Assembly: GCA_011634665.1 (NCBI GenBank)
Contig: WAEK01000004.1
Span: 1,161,001-1,225,000, forward strand
Origin: Mortierella sp. BCC40632
Taxonomy: Eukaryota; Mortierellomycota; Mortierellomycetes; Mortierellales; Mortierellaceae
Length of the DNA stretch: 64,000 nucleotides
Reading direction: 5' to 3'
Positions 32,880 through 45,270 of the stretch are shown here, in pieces (the first letter of the stretch is position 1; each line of letters begins with the position of its first letter). The notes under the pieces are model-generated. The model was given only the letters and a program-made list of their open reading frames with translations, was not told where the DNA came from and did not search any database. A program made the position numbers and the translations under genes.

Positions 32880-35530
32880 CCTTTATTCTTTTTTCCCATC
32901 CAATTGCAGTTTCGTCTTCTAATCTGTAACTCATTTCAGTGGGTGTGCTAAGGAGTGTGTTTGATACAATGGGTGATGCCAAGAGTAGTCGAAGTGAGCA
33001 ATGCTCTATAAATGAGCGGCAGCGTGGCGGTATTGGATTTGACAAGGCAATTGGCATCGCTGTGTATCACTAGATGCATAATACTCTCTCTTTCAACAAA
33101 ACTATACTGGCGTCGGAACCAACGATTCCACCGACAGTGGACTTCATTGTACCATTTATGTCTCCGTCGTCGCGCTTCTTGCCTCCTAAATCGGCTCCAT
33201 GGCACTCCACAGCCCTAACTTGACGTCAGAGAAACTAACCTCAAGTCCATGCTTATCCCTAGGGTGTTGAATAAGATGCGGCTAATGAAATCTCATTTTT
33301 GCAGTCAGCAAATGCCACTCTCGTGATGTAGTGCAGAACCACGCAGAATCTTTGAAATGGCTAATGTCACTGACTAATCCAACGACATAATCAAACTATT
33401 GCGGAGGCAACCTCAGGCACTGCTGAAATTGATTTGAGTCACTCTGAAAAAACACTTTTTTTTTTTTTTCGTGCTCTGGCTACTTACCATCTGCGTTTAG
33501 GGAGGTGTAAAATACTGTCACTGTAGAACTAGTTTAGTATCCGCCAATGAGTGTGACGACGCGACACATATTCACTTTATTAGGTGTCAGTACTGTAAGA
33601 CTTGTTTTGGTATCGATACTCCAGGGTGCGAGAACTGTTGTTTATGAAGTACAGGCGATACAAGAGCACCCTCCCGCATCGTTTGAATTCAACCTCGGTT
33701 GGTATGGATAATAATCTGACTGGGGTCTGAAATATGATAAGGATCAAAAGTATCCTATTTCATTGCTTGGGTTTTAGTTGTGCTGAAGACGATCAGATAT
33801 TGTACCTGAGAATTAATCTTGGACAAGATATGCATGGTTGGCGCGTGTCCTTCCCCCACTATGCAAGATAACTACGAACAAATGCTTAAAAAAGAAAAAA
33901 AGCGGAGTAAAAAAAAAAAAAAAAAAATCCAAACGAGGAGCCAGGAGATCAGGGCAAGAGAGGGGTGACCACATGAACTATCAACCAAGCTACCAGGACA
34001 GAAGCGATCAGCCATGGGTTTTCAACCTCGCTGTAAAGCAAAATCCAGTCGTACAACTAGCGCTCAGGGACCAGCGATGGATGGAGTCGTAAAAAAGCAC
34101 CACTGTTCCGGCACAGTTTTTGATCAGCGATATTGAAACAAGTCTTCAGGTGCTTTACGGCACTGGCACCCAATTCAGCGAGTATGTGTTGCACTGCTAT
34201 GCCCATTGACAGGCACTAGACCAGTTCTACAGTGGCAGTAATTTTCATTTTAATAAGCACAGATGGGACATAGCCAGAGCACGAAAAGAAGAGATTTCCA
34301 GAAAGACGCGTGGACTTCTGAGAATGGTTGGAAGTTTCCTTGGATAGAGAAAGAGCAAGAAAGACAAGTTGGAAGAGGGTTTGCCAAGGACGATGCCAAT
34401 GGTTAGCGCTAAGCTATCACCACTAGCTGAGACGTTACAGACTTGCTCTGTCAAGAAGATACACTTACTCTTCTTTCTTTAATGGTAATCCAGCTCAAAT
34501 GCATCACAACGTGATGACAGGGCAGGTCATCCACGCCGGTGTAGCCAGTACGATATTATTTACGGTGACGTAGTGAATTTTTTTTGCGCGGATTTCTCAC
34601 ATAGAAATCTTAACAATGAGCTCTGGGCCCAAGAGAGGGTGAGGGCGAAAAAACAGTTCTCTGAAAAAAAAAAATCGCACATCATCTTGGACGAGAGAAA
34701 AAAAAAAATAATAATCTGCTCCCGCTCTCTGCAAAGGCTTCCCTTGATTTAACACCCCAATCTGCCTGCGCCTCTCTGATTCTACAAGGTAAGGGTACTG
34801 GCATCATCCCCCTGGCAAAATCGATGCATGATGGTGTATTTCCCTAGTATCATCATCGCTGCAGTTGAGAGTGCACTGTCATTTTTTCTTCAGTGCTGCT
34901 CCGCTGTCTCCCTTCTGTGTCCCCCCCTCCCAGCCTGTGGCCTTCTTTTTTTTTCCCCTCTCCCTCTGACTCCACCTCTCACACACACACACCTCCACTC
35001 TTTTCCGTCTCCTTCCCGTGTGTCTCCTTGGTCCATCTATTTTTTTCGCTGCGCAAAACAGGCCAAATTTCTGGCGCTTATTTCCTGGTGCCAACACTGG
35101 AAATAAGACCTCTTCACATCTAGCCCTTCCCGCCTTTTAATACTAACGGACACACACTCTCTCTCTGTTCCTCAAACCCCTGCCTCTCTTTCAGGCGGTC
35201 TAGCAAAAAATAAGAAACTCACCTGCAGGATCCTGACGTTTCTTTCTCTCTCTTTTCCTATCCCAACACCTCAATAACCTGTCGCCTTCGATACCCGCAG
35301 GCTCCTACCCGGCCCATCTTTTGTCTCTCTCTCCTCAGTAACCTTCATCCGGCCTCCTTGCCTAGGCGTTCACTTTTCCTCCTCAGTCCTGCTCATTCCA
35401 TACACAAAGACTCAAGTCGGTCATCATTAATCGCCATCAGTGACTATCACTGCAGACACATCAGGAAACCCCTACTTTCTTGGTCGGTGTTGCCTGATTG
35501 TTTGGAGACACATAAACACGCAGTTCCCTC
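32880..35530. other. gene-poor interval
   Basis: About 2.6 kb with no convincing gene. It contains several A or T runs (33460, 33890-33930, 34680-34710) and pyrimidine-rich DNA from about 34,900 to 35,520, the latter probably the promoter and leader of the HSA-SANT gene. Short frames such as the one at 33838-34092 begin in A-rich DNA and carry no domain. Possible relics of coding repeats near 33070-33220 and 34080-34200 could not be assigned. Confidence 0.55.
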
Positions 35531-35533
35531 ATC

Positions 35534-38500
35534 ATGGCCGAGGTGAACAAAGCTGTAGGTGCTATTTGAACCCTTTATATATTTTATATATAATTATAGA
35601 AAATGTGGCAAGGAACGCGTCTTGTACCAAATCCCTTTTTCGCTAACGCTTGACGATTGTCTTCCTTTTTCTCGAACGCAGTTGCCCGAAATCCTTAAGA
35701 TGCGGCTGCAGACCGAGAAGGCACACCAGGAAAAGATAGAGTAAGTCTATGACCAACCATACAAGGATAATTCTGCTTCTGAAAGAAGGATATATGTGTG
35801 TGTGTGGATCTGGACACTGTTGACTCTACCTTTTTTATCCGATTCTTATCTCTTCTTTATCTCTTTATTTACTCTAGTGAAATTCTGCTCCATCGTGATT
35901 TTCTTCTCAAGCAGTTCTTTTACATGAAGCAGCTCGCCGGGACTGAGGCAAGTTTAGAACCAGAACAAGATTTTTCCAAGATTGATCTCGAAAAGCTGAA
36001 AGCTTTCCAGGAAGAACACCAGTTATCGGAGTAGGTTTTCCTTCTGTTGCCAAGATATGGTAAAAAGGGAAAAGAAAGAAAGAAATAGATGATAGAAACT
36101 CATACTCATCTTGTTTTCTCATTTGCATCCCCCTAGATCTAATCCTACATCGGGAACTTTGGAAACAGACAGTGAAGACGTTATTATGGAAGAAACGGAG
36201 CCATTTATTATAAAACAGGAGAGTACCACCCCAACAGTCATGACACCATCAGAGAGTGCCGTGGTTGTCCCGGACATGGGATCAGACGCTTCCATGGAGG
36301 CCGCCGAGGCAGAGACCCAGGAGCCAAGGGATGTTGGCGAGAAGGAATTCAAGATCAAGAAAGAGCCCACACCCTCAATACCCAACTTTGGCCCTGGACA
36401 ACCAGCCACGTACGAAGAAAGTCCCCCATCTCCAAAGTCCAATGCTGCTACGCCTGAACGATCTCACCCCGATCTAAACGACCGTCAGATGACTCCCGAG
36501 CCTAGAACACCCGGAAGTACCCCTGGAAGTACCCCTGGAAGTACTCCTGGACCACACACCAATTCCGCAGAGACATCTCCTTCAAGAAAAATGAAGCGCG
36601 TACTTCCACCGCCCGAGAGGATGGTGACTCGAGGAGTCAGCGGAGCCATTCGGCACAGGAGTGTGGATGAGATCCTCGGAACGGCATCGGATAGATCGCC
36701 AACGACACCAAGCTCTCGCTTGCCTCAACATGATCGATCTTCCTCGGTCTCAACCTCTCCAACTACAACGCCAGCCCCTAGCCTCATTCTTGCGACCCCT
36801 TCTATCAGTGAACCATCTATAGTCCACACGACTAGCGCACCCGTAATTGTCCCACCTTTGATTACTAGTCAGCCTGCTCCCAGCCAACTTCAAGTCGTGA
36901 AACTCCAAACTACGAGGAAACAACCTTTACTCACGACTACGCCCACAATGATGAGACGTTCTGAATCTAGATACGGATCCTCACGCTATGATACCATGGA
37001 CGGCGCGCCATCGGGCCGCTCTGCAAGGCATGTAGATCTGTATGCATGGCAGCTCAAGGTTCAGACTCAACCGATCTACAAGGCACTCCAAACTGCCAGC
37101 AAAGCCTTGACAACCAAGGACTGGAAGGTGGCGCGAGAGGAGCTGAAGTTGATGAGGGCCATGCAAAGGATAGAGGCCTTGAAAGCAGGCAACCGATGGA
37201 GTTTTAAGCAGATTAAGAGGCACCGTGGGCCTGCCAGAACCAAGACTCATTGGGATCATCTTTTGGAAGAGATGCGATGGCTTCAGGTTGATTTCAAAGA
37301 GGAAAGGCGATGGAAAGTTGCGACGGCTTATCAAGTCTCCCGATGGGTTATGGCTTGGCATCAAGCAGAAGACAAAACTGCGCTCTGTGTTCCTGTAAGA
37401 CATTATTATTTTTTTTTATTTATTTTTGTCAAAAAGTTGAAAAACAAGATATTTTTCTTTCTTTTCTCTTTCTTCCCCCACCCCCTCTTTCTCTTTACTT
37501 AACAAGAAACCATATCTCTAAACGTTTTATTAGCGTCGCAAGCTTATCAAGAGTCAGACTGACGAACAACCACAGGAGAGTCAACCATCAGCTCCTTTGG
37601 ACGACGGAGCAGAAGTAAAGATTGAAGATTTCTTGGATGAGAGTCTGGTGGACTCTTCGGACAGCGCAATGCAGGTGGACTCTGACTCGTCTAAAACCGA
37701 TTCGAAGGAAGGCAGCACCAAGCGGGATACTGATCGGAGCTCCCTGGCAAGGGCAGACAAGGATCAAACCGGACAGGCCATCAAGATTGAGGTGGAAGAT
37801 GCGAGAATGTCCACTCCATCCGAATCAGCACCCGATTCAGCCAGCGCGTCTGATGCGACCAAGGCTTCTACACCAGGAGCTGAGAGACCCCTCACAGATC
37901 CTTCTGTCGCAGAGGTTGATAGCAAGGCTCTTATTCCTCGTCTAAAGGAAAGCGCTAAGGATGAGGTACTGATGCCTCCTCCTCCACCTGCAGTGCTTCA
38001 AAAGTGCAGACCAACCATCCTGGAGCTGGACAACAACGCCACTATCTTTTCCCTCAATGCGCTTGAATCACTCATGGACGGGATCCATATCAGCTCTTTG
38101 GATATCAACGCGCTCTTCCCTGATCTTCCCCTCTATGGCCCCCCTACTCCAGACGACAACGACGCCTATGTGGATGAAGCAGAGCATGGACGAGTGACGA
38201 TGATTAGCAGACTGATGGCGTCGAAACCACCCGTGCTTGAATTTGGTCCATTGGCCTCGCAGATCGTCTATGTAAAGCGAAAGAGAGCGCCTATCCCTGA
38301 ATGGGAAGATGACTTTGAGGACGAAGATACACGAGCACCAAAGGTAGATGGCAAGATCCTTAATGCTATCCCTGGAACAGATCCACCAAGGACGGTTCCT
38401 GTTCTCTTCCAGACAAAGAAAAACAAGGATGCTCCTAGTACACCGATTCGTCGTCCTGCAGCACCTGGACCATTGGTTCAGAAGAATGCAGTTGCTTGGA

Positions 38501-41440
38501 CATTGGAAGAGGACGATCTCTTGATGTCGCTCATCAAGCCTTTCCAGTACAATTGGGACTTGATTGCCGATATTTTCAATTCGATGCGAGGACCTTTGAT
38601 GTCAACAGAGCGTCGGACCTCATGGGATTGTTATGAGAAATGGGCCAAGAAGGAAGGGCCTCAGTCTGGAGGAAGTGGATCCAACTCGGAAGCAAGTCAG
38701 CAGGGCTCTAGTAATTCAGGCTTGATTCCAATCGGAAGCCTTCCTAATAATGCAGGATCCACGCCAACGTCGCCCAAGGCGAGAAAGGATAAGGATGGAA
38801 AGAAGATTATGACGAGTAGTATCAAGGCAGATCCAGCACGAAAGAAACAGCGATCGCTGAGTCTTCTTGAGGCCATGAAACGAGCTGGAAAGAAGCGTGA
38901 GGCAGCCCAGAGTCGAGTGAATGCTGGTAAAGACAGTGGGGCACTTTTATTTATTTTTTCTTTTTATTATTATTTTTTATTTTCGTCTTGGGTAGTTATA
39001 ACCCTGTTTCTTTTTCTTTTTTTTTTCATTCATCTAATCCTGATCTCTCTCTCTCTCTTTTATTTGAATCTGAAGCGCCTGCGGCCTCGGCTGCAAAGAA
39101 ATCGGTAGTCGGTCAGGATGGACAAAGCCCCAAGGTAGCAGGAGGAACAGTTCCTCTGACTCCAGCAGACTTGAGCAAGTTCAAGTCGGATCGGGACCGC
39201 CACCTGAGCCAGGTCATCAATGAGCAGCGCCAGATGCAGGCTGCGTCACTTGCTCTTGGAAGGGTATGGAAGAAGCGAAATTGCAATCGTTTGGAGAAAG
39301 GAAACAAACATACACCTTGCTTTATCTTGGCTTTCAGTCATTCTAACATCATAACATATGCACATTTACTTGTACTCTTGTCATATAGCCTGTTGTCCGT
39401 CCTCCACTGCCAAATGCAGCTGGTACACCTTTAGATGCTCAACAAATTCCAAGACCTGCCGTCGCTCAGACAACAGCTCAAGCGCGACCACCTGCAGCCA
39501 GCATGTCTCCCATGTCCCCACAAGCAAAGCCTGGTGTTCGACCTCTTAATCCTCAACAGATCCAGGCACAGCAACTACAAGCACAAGCATTGGCCCAGGC
39601 CCAAGCTGCCCAAGCTGCCCAAGCTGCACAGGCCGCACAGGCCGCACAGGCTGCACAGGCAGTGCAGGCACAAGCTCAAGCCGCACAAGCTGCACAGGCC
39701 GCCCAAGCCGCACAGGCTGCACAGGCTGCACAAGCTGCACAAGCTGCGCAGGCTCAGGTACAAGCTCAGGTTCAGGCACAAGTTCAGGCCCAGGTACAGG
39801 CTGCTCAGGCACAAGCTGCTCAGGCACAGACACAAGCTCAGCAGGCCCATCAAGTCCAGGCACAAGTGCAACAGGTACAGCAGGTTCAGCTCCAACTCCA
39901 ACAGCAGCAGCAGCTCCAGCTTCAGCAGCAGCAACAACTCCAGCTTCAGCTTCAACAACAGCTCCAGGCACAAGCTGCAGCTCAGGCTGCCGCTCAAGCT
40001 CAGGCACATGTTCAGGCACAGGTGCAAGCGCAGACACAGGCCCAATCTTTGCCACAGCAGCAAATCCAGGTCACTCAAGCCCAACTGGCCCAGCTGCAGC
40101 TCCCTGCACAGGCTTTGAGCTTTCTTCGCGCGAATCCGAACTTGCCGTTGACGAATCCGAACTTGCAGCTGGCGAGTCCCCAGATCCAGGCATATCTTCG
40201 ACAGCAGCAGCTTCAAGTTCTTCAGCAACAACAGCAGGCGCAAGCTCAGGCTCAGGCTCAGCAACTTCAGCAGCAGCAGCTCCAGCAGCAGCAACAACAA
40301 CTCCAGCAGCAACAGCTTCAGCAGCAACAGCTTCAGCAGCAACAACTTCAGCAACAGCAGCTTCAGCAGCAACAGCTTCAACAACAACAGCAACAGACAT
40401 CATCCTCACCCTTGACAAGGCCAATGACGTCGCCAATGCCTGGGTTTGCTAGCCCATCTCTACAAGCCCATCAATTGCAACAGCAGCTTTTGACGCAACA
40501 GTTGTTGGCGCAGAAGCAGCAACAGCAACAGCAACAACAAATGCAGCATCTCCAACAGCAGCAACAGCAGCTTCAACTACAAGCACAACGAGCAGCTCAG
40601 GCGCAGGCTTTGCAGCAGCAACAGCAACAGCAGCAACAGGTTGCTCAGCTGCAGCAAAACAAAACGCCAACGGGATCTCCTCGACAGGCACCCACCGCTC
40701 AGATGGGTGGGCTTACTCCCACTTTGCCAAGCGGACCTAGTACCCCTGGAGAATCCATTAACCATGTTGGTCCCAATGTTAACCGCGCTAATGGGTCTGG
40801 AAATGGATCTGCTAGTTCATCTGGAGCAGGCACCCCTTCGACTCCTATCCTAGCTGTTAGTACTCTCAACAGCAATGGTATGATCAGCAACGTCAGCACC
40901 ACGGCTAAACCTCAGCAGCAAACCCAACAGCAGCCCATCCTCGGAACTACGAACGCGGCCAAGGGGAGTAAGACGCCTGTGATGGCACCAGGGGTAGTGA
41001 ATAGTCCGACATTGTTCCATTCCGCAACAGCTACACCTACCGCAGGTTCGACCCCTGGTACGGTCCAAACGCCCATCATGGCGAATGCTCAACCACAGCA
41101 ACAACAAGCCCAGATCCAGGCCCAGATCCAGGCTCATGCTCAGGCCCAACAGCAGTTACAGAAGCAGCAGCAGCAACAACAGCAACAACAGCAGGCTGTC
41201 ACAGGAACGCCTCCCATGGCTACGATCCCTCCTATGTCAGTTCCAACGCCGCAGATGATTGCCCAGTTGGCTCAGTGCTATCCCGGCTTGCCTCGACCCC
41301 AAGCAGAAGCACAGGCGCGACAGCAATTGCTTCGTATCTTTGAAAGCAAGCACCAGGCTGCTCAGGCGCTTTCGGCAGTGCAACGGCAACAGCAGCAACC
41401 TCAGATGTTGCAGCAGCAAGCGTTCTTAATGTTGCAACAA

Positions 41441-41472
<32 letters not shown>

Positions 41473-41998
41473 ACAACAACAACAGGCTCAATCCCAACCT
41501 CAGACGAGTCAACAGTTGAATGGACAGGCAGGCCAGGTTCCTCCACAGCCACAGCAAGCGTCACCGCAGTTGGCTCAACAGCAACAAGTGAGTCAGGTGC
41601 AGATGGTGAATGGTCAGGCCCAGATTGTGAATGGGCAGGCACTGGCTACGGCGCAATTGAATCAACAAAAGTTGCAACAACAAGCGGCGATGGCAATGCA
41701 ACAACAACAACAATTGCTTCAGCAACAACAAAAGCTGCAACAAGCCAAGCATATTCAATTTATGGCTCAACAGCAGAGGCAACTTCAATTGCAACAACAA
41801 CAGCAACAACAACAACAGGCAGCGGCGGCCTTGGCGCTGCAACAGCAGCAGCAGCAACAAATTGCATTACAGCAGCAGCAACAACAACAACAAATGGCAC
41901 TTCAACAACAGCAGCAACAAATTGCCCTCCAACAGCAACAGCAGCAACAGCAACAACAGCAACAACAGCAACAGCAGTCGCCTCAAGCACCCAAGTAG
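35534..41998 (+). CDS. EAF1/VID21-like HSA-SANT protein with long Q/A-rich tail
   Basis: Likely scaffold subunit of the NuA4 histone acetyltransferase complex. Seven exons: 35534-35554, 35682-35740, 35878-36030, 36137-37394, 37534-38926, 39076-39263, 39389-41998; 1,893 residues. A conserved N-terminal helix (LHRDFLLKQFFYMKQLAG, residues ~30-50) precedes a disordered Ser/Thr/Pro region holding a GSTP-type tandem repeat. The HSA domain covers about residues 375-480 (LKLMRAMQRIEALKAGNRWSF, then WDHLLEEMRW, DFKEERRWK). A Myb/SANT domain lies at ~818-870 (VAWTLEEDDLLMSLIKPF, WDLIADIFNSM). The last exon is almost wholly Gln and Ala. No SNF2 helicase is present, which separates it from SWR1/INO80/p400 and fits fungal EAF1. 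All seven exons join in phase. Tail length is probably variable between strains. Confidence 0.85.
36509..36551 (+). repeat. in-frame 12-bp minisatellite (GSTP repeat)
   Basis: Three to four units of a 12-base repeat encoding Gly-Ser-Thr-Pro within the fourth exon of the HSA-SANT gene. The period is a multiple of three, so copy-number change keeps the frame. Confidence 0.85.
39590..41995 (+). repeat. CAG/CAA and GCN-CAR low-complexity coding repeat
   Basis: Nearly the whole last exon of the HSA-SANT gene. The 5' part (39590-39850) is an AQA/QAA periodic repeat; the rest is CAG/CAA glutamine runs interrupted by Leu, Ala and short Pro/Thr/Ser/Gly linkers near 40,400-41,250. The mixture of CAG and CAA should reduce slippage. 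All antisense frames over this region are open as a consequence. Confidence 0.9.
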
Positions 41999-41999
41999 T

Positions 42000-42374
42000 T
42001 TTCTCCCTCCCTTTATTTTGTTTTTTATTTTGATCCGCAAGGTCTAATGCGTAGTAGGCTTGATTGAGTGGTGGTCAAATGACTTGGGTGTTTCTTTACT
42101 CTTTTTTTTTTTTTTTTTTTCTCTCTCTTCTTCTTCCTTTTATCTTTTATTCTACCCAGTCTACATCCGCACAATCTACCTAACCTACAAGGCAGTGTTG
42201 TATATTAGTTTTTCCTCGTCCTGCAAGCTACTCGTTTAGTGAATCTGTCCATTTTTTTTTTTCCTCAAAAGAAAAAAAAAAATCACACTGGCTGTAACTT
42301 TAGCCTTCCCTTTTCTCCTCTCCCGTGTACTGCTCTATTCTTTTTCACTCTCTCTATCTCTCTTTTTTTTTCTT

Positions 42375-42444
<70 letters not shown>

Positions 42445-42501
42445 CTCTCTCTCTCTCTCTTTCTTTTCCTTCTTGATTTAATTGTTGTAAAAAAATCTAT
42501 G

Positions 42502-42532
<31 letters not shown>

Positions 42533-43512
42533 AAAAAATGGAGGAGGAGGGGGAGGAGAGGAGGAGAAAAAAGGAGAGAAGGAAGCTTTTTTTTTTTGGT
42601 TTTCTTTTAAATTGTCTTCTTTTATTCAATTCAAGGTTCGATTGATAAAAAAAAAAAAAAAAAAAAAATGGTAGTTGGGAAGGAAAGGAGGAAGAACGAA
42701 AAGGAAAGAAAAAAAAAACAATAGAGAAAAAAAAAAGGAAAGAGTTGAAAATCTGATAGAAATAAGAACTGAAGAAGAAGAAAAGAAGAAGAAAGAAGAA
42801 GAAAAGAAGAAGAACTTTTGAAAAGAAAAAAAAAAAAAAAGGATCAAAAAAAAAATCGAAGGATATGGGAAAAAGCAAAAATCAAAACAAGAAAAAAGAA
42901 AAAGAAAAGAAAAGGTTAATCCCTCTTCGAAGAAAAATAAAATTAAGAGGTTTGGGAAACGTCCCTCTTTGATCCCTTTGAAAAAAAAAAATCGATAAAT
43001 CGATCTGACGATGTTTGCCAGTGGATCGTCTTTTGGACCATGGAAAAATATCTGTGCTCAGAAAGAGAAAAATAAAGAAAAAAAAAAAAGGACAAAAGAT
43101 CGAATCATCGCCAAAGAAAAAAAAGCCAGAGAGAGAGAGAAAGAAAGAGAGAAAATGAAAAAAGAGAAAGAAAGAAAAAAGGGAAAGGATGATGAGAAAT
43201 AAGAGAAATGGAGGAACGGAATAGGAGGAATCATCCTCGACTCTCCTCGATTTTTCAGGGTCTCTTTTTTTTTTCTTTTCCTTTCTTTTCTTTTCTTTTC
43301 TTTTTTCTCTCTCCTGGAGGTGGGAGGAAATCCTCCCCCCATCTTTGCGTCCATTTTGTTTTTTTTTTTTTTCTTTTCCTCCTTCTCCTCCTCTTCTTCC
43401 TCCTCCTCCTCGTTCTCTTCCTACTCTCTATTTTCTCTTCTTCTCCTTCTCCTCCCTTTTCTCTTTCTTCTCATCATTTTTTTTTTTTTTTTTTTTGGAC
43501 ATTTCGTGTTCT
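42000..43512. other. convergent 3' flanks with extreme strand asymmetry
   Basis: Between the stop codons of the HSA-SANT gene (plus) and the TBC gene (minus). The plus strand is T-rich to about 42475, then A/G-rich to about 43200, then C/T-rich to 43500. It includes a T68 run (42377-42444) and an A29 run (42502-42530). No gene seen; long poly-Phe and poly-Lys frames are artefacts. Confidence 0.75.
42377..42444. repeat. poly-T tract (68 nt)
   Basis: Longest mononucleotide run in the window, followed 57 bases later by a 29-nt A run, so the transcript could fold into an A-U hairpin. Real length may differ because such runs are hard to sequence. Confidence 0.85.
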
Positions 43513-44096
43513 TTAACCGCCTTTGCTGTCGACAATCTTCTTTTGCACTGCAGCATACTTGCGCTTGAGCTTGCTCACGATCCTGGATTGTTGAGCCTGT
43601 TTCGAGATCTTTTGTGCAATCTGGATCAACCGATTGTCATCCTGAATGTCCATCTTGGCGTTCAACATTTCCATGGTTCGTTCAAAATTGTTTTGAATCA
43701 ACATGGCTATATGCGGAGGAAATTCATTTTTTTTTTTTTTAGTCAGTCATCTCTCCCATCGAGTAGTCTCTTCAACATAGCTACCCTCTCTCTCTCTCTC
43801 TCTCTCCCTTCCTGACCAGATAACATTTTGAACGATAACCAAACAAACAAAGAAATAATAAATAAATAAATAAATAAATAATAAATAGAGGTAGCTCTCT
43901 TACGTTCATGATACTTGAGGAGCGCTAGTGCCATAAAGTAGAGCCAGTCAAATCCTTCCAAGAGAAAGATATCCCAGATACGCAACAAAGTCCTGTATGG
44001 TACTACCCCTCCAGAGTACAAAGTGATGTACCACCGTGATGCAAAACTTGGTGTTGAAATCGCCATATTTTTCTAAAATCAAGTCACCAAATTATC

Positions 44097-44137
<41 letters not shown>

Positions 44138-45238
44138 TTTTGTTAGGTTGATGGCAATATATAACTCATCTCATTGACCCTCCTCCTCATGAATGTGCGA
44201 CTCAATTCCTAGAAAAAAGATCCATACCAATGCTTGAAAGACTTTGGGAGCATAGATCTTTGTCAACTCTTCCTGGATATAAAACGCTTCAAAGAGTGCT
44301 GGGAATCCTGGAACGACGAGATCGCGGATATTGTAGCGATCAAACAACTGAGCCAATAGCACAAAGGTTTTCTCCTCATCAAAAAAAGTGAGCATCGTGG
44401 CGACGACACTCGCCATTCCTTGACAATATCCAACACGTCGGTTGTAGTTGGAATATGCCTTGAGTACACTAAAGAGTGCACATTGCCTGAGGAGGAGGAG
44501 GAGGAGGGGGGGGGAGTGTGGGAAAGGGGTGAGATGAGGGGGAGAGACAGATATTAAAAAGGAAAGGTCAGTCTGAATGAATAGGTTGTAGGACAGAGGG
44601 TAACTATGAAAGAAAACGAAGAAAAAAAGGGCAGTCGATTCCTTAGGGAGCTCCTTACCCTGGTCCATATCGTGTCCTGAACATGATATGTCCATGCATT
44701 GTCCTAAATATCAAAAATAAACATGCCAATAGCAGCAAAACAATCATCAAATCGTATCATTAATAAATAATGATAATAATTTCATTCTTCATCCTCAAAT
44801 CACTCTGAATATGATTTTCTCTTTGACATCTGACCCTATGCCCTTACCGTGGAATATCTAGATCAATCTGTTCCTCTTCTGGGGACGCAATCTCGAGCAT
44901 GTCCTAAATATGATCCCACACACACACAAACACACAAGGGTAGAGTCAGAAGGGCTGAGTCTGGATATTCAAGATTGTCATTTCTTTTTGGTCACGTCGG
45001 ACCCAGTATTCCTGGAATAAAATGTATCAACTCTCTTACATGGTAGATCTGACGAATGTTGGGATCGAATCCTTCCGATTTTTTGGTGATCAAATAGGTC
45101 CTATAATTTCAAAAGGGGAGATAGGGGCAGGGGGAAGAAAAGAAGGAAGGAAGGAGTAAAAAGATATCCTACTAGGTAAGTAAGGGGTGCAATTTTGAAA
45201 CAACCCCTGAGAAAAGCACAGGAATAAACAAAAGACAA

Positions 45239-45270
<32 letters not shown>

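Noticed and set aside
39546..41860. Minus-strand Leu-rich and Val/Ala-rich ORFs opposite the Q-rich exon
   Set aside because: They are direct complements of CAG/CAA repeats and have no independent signal.
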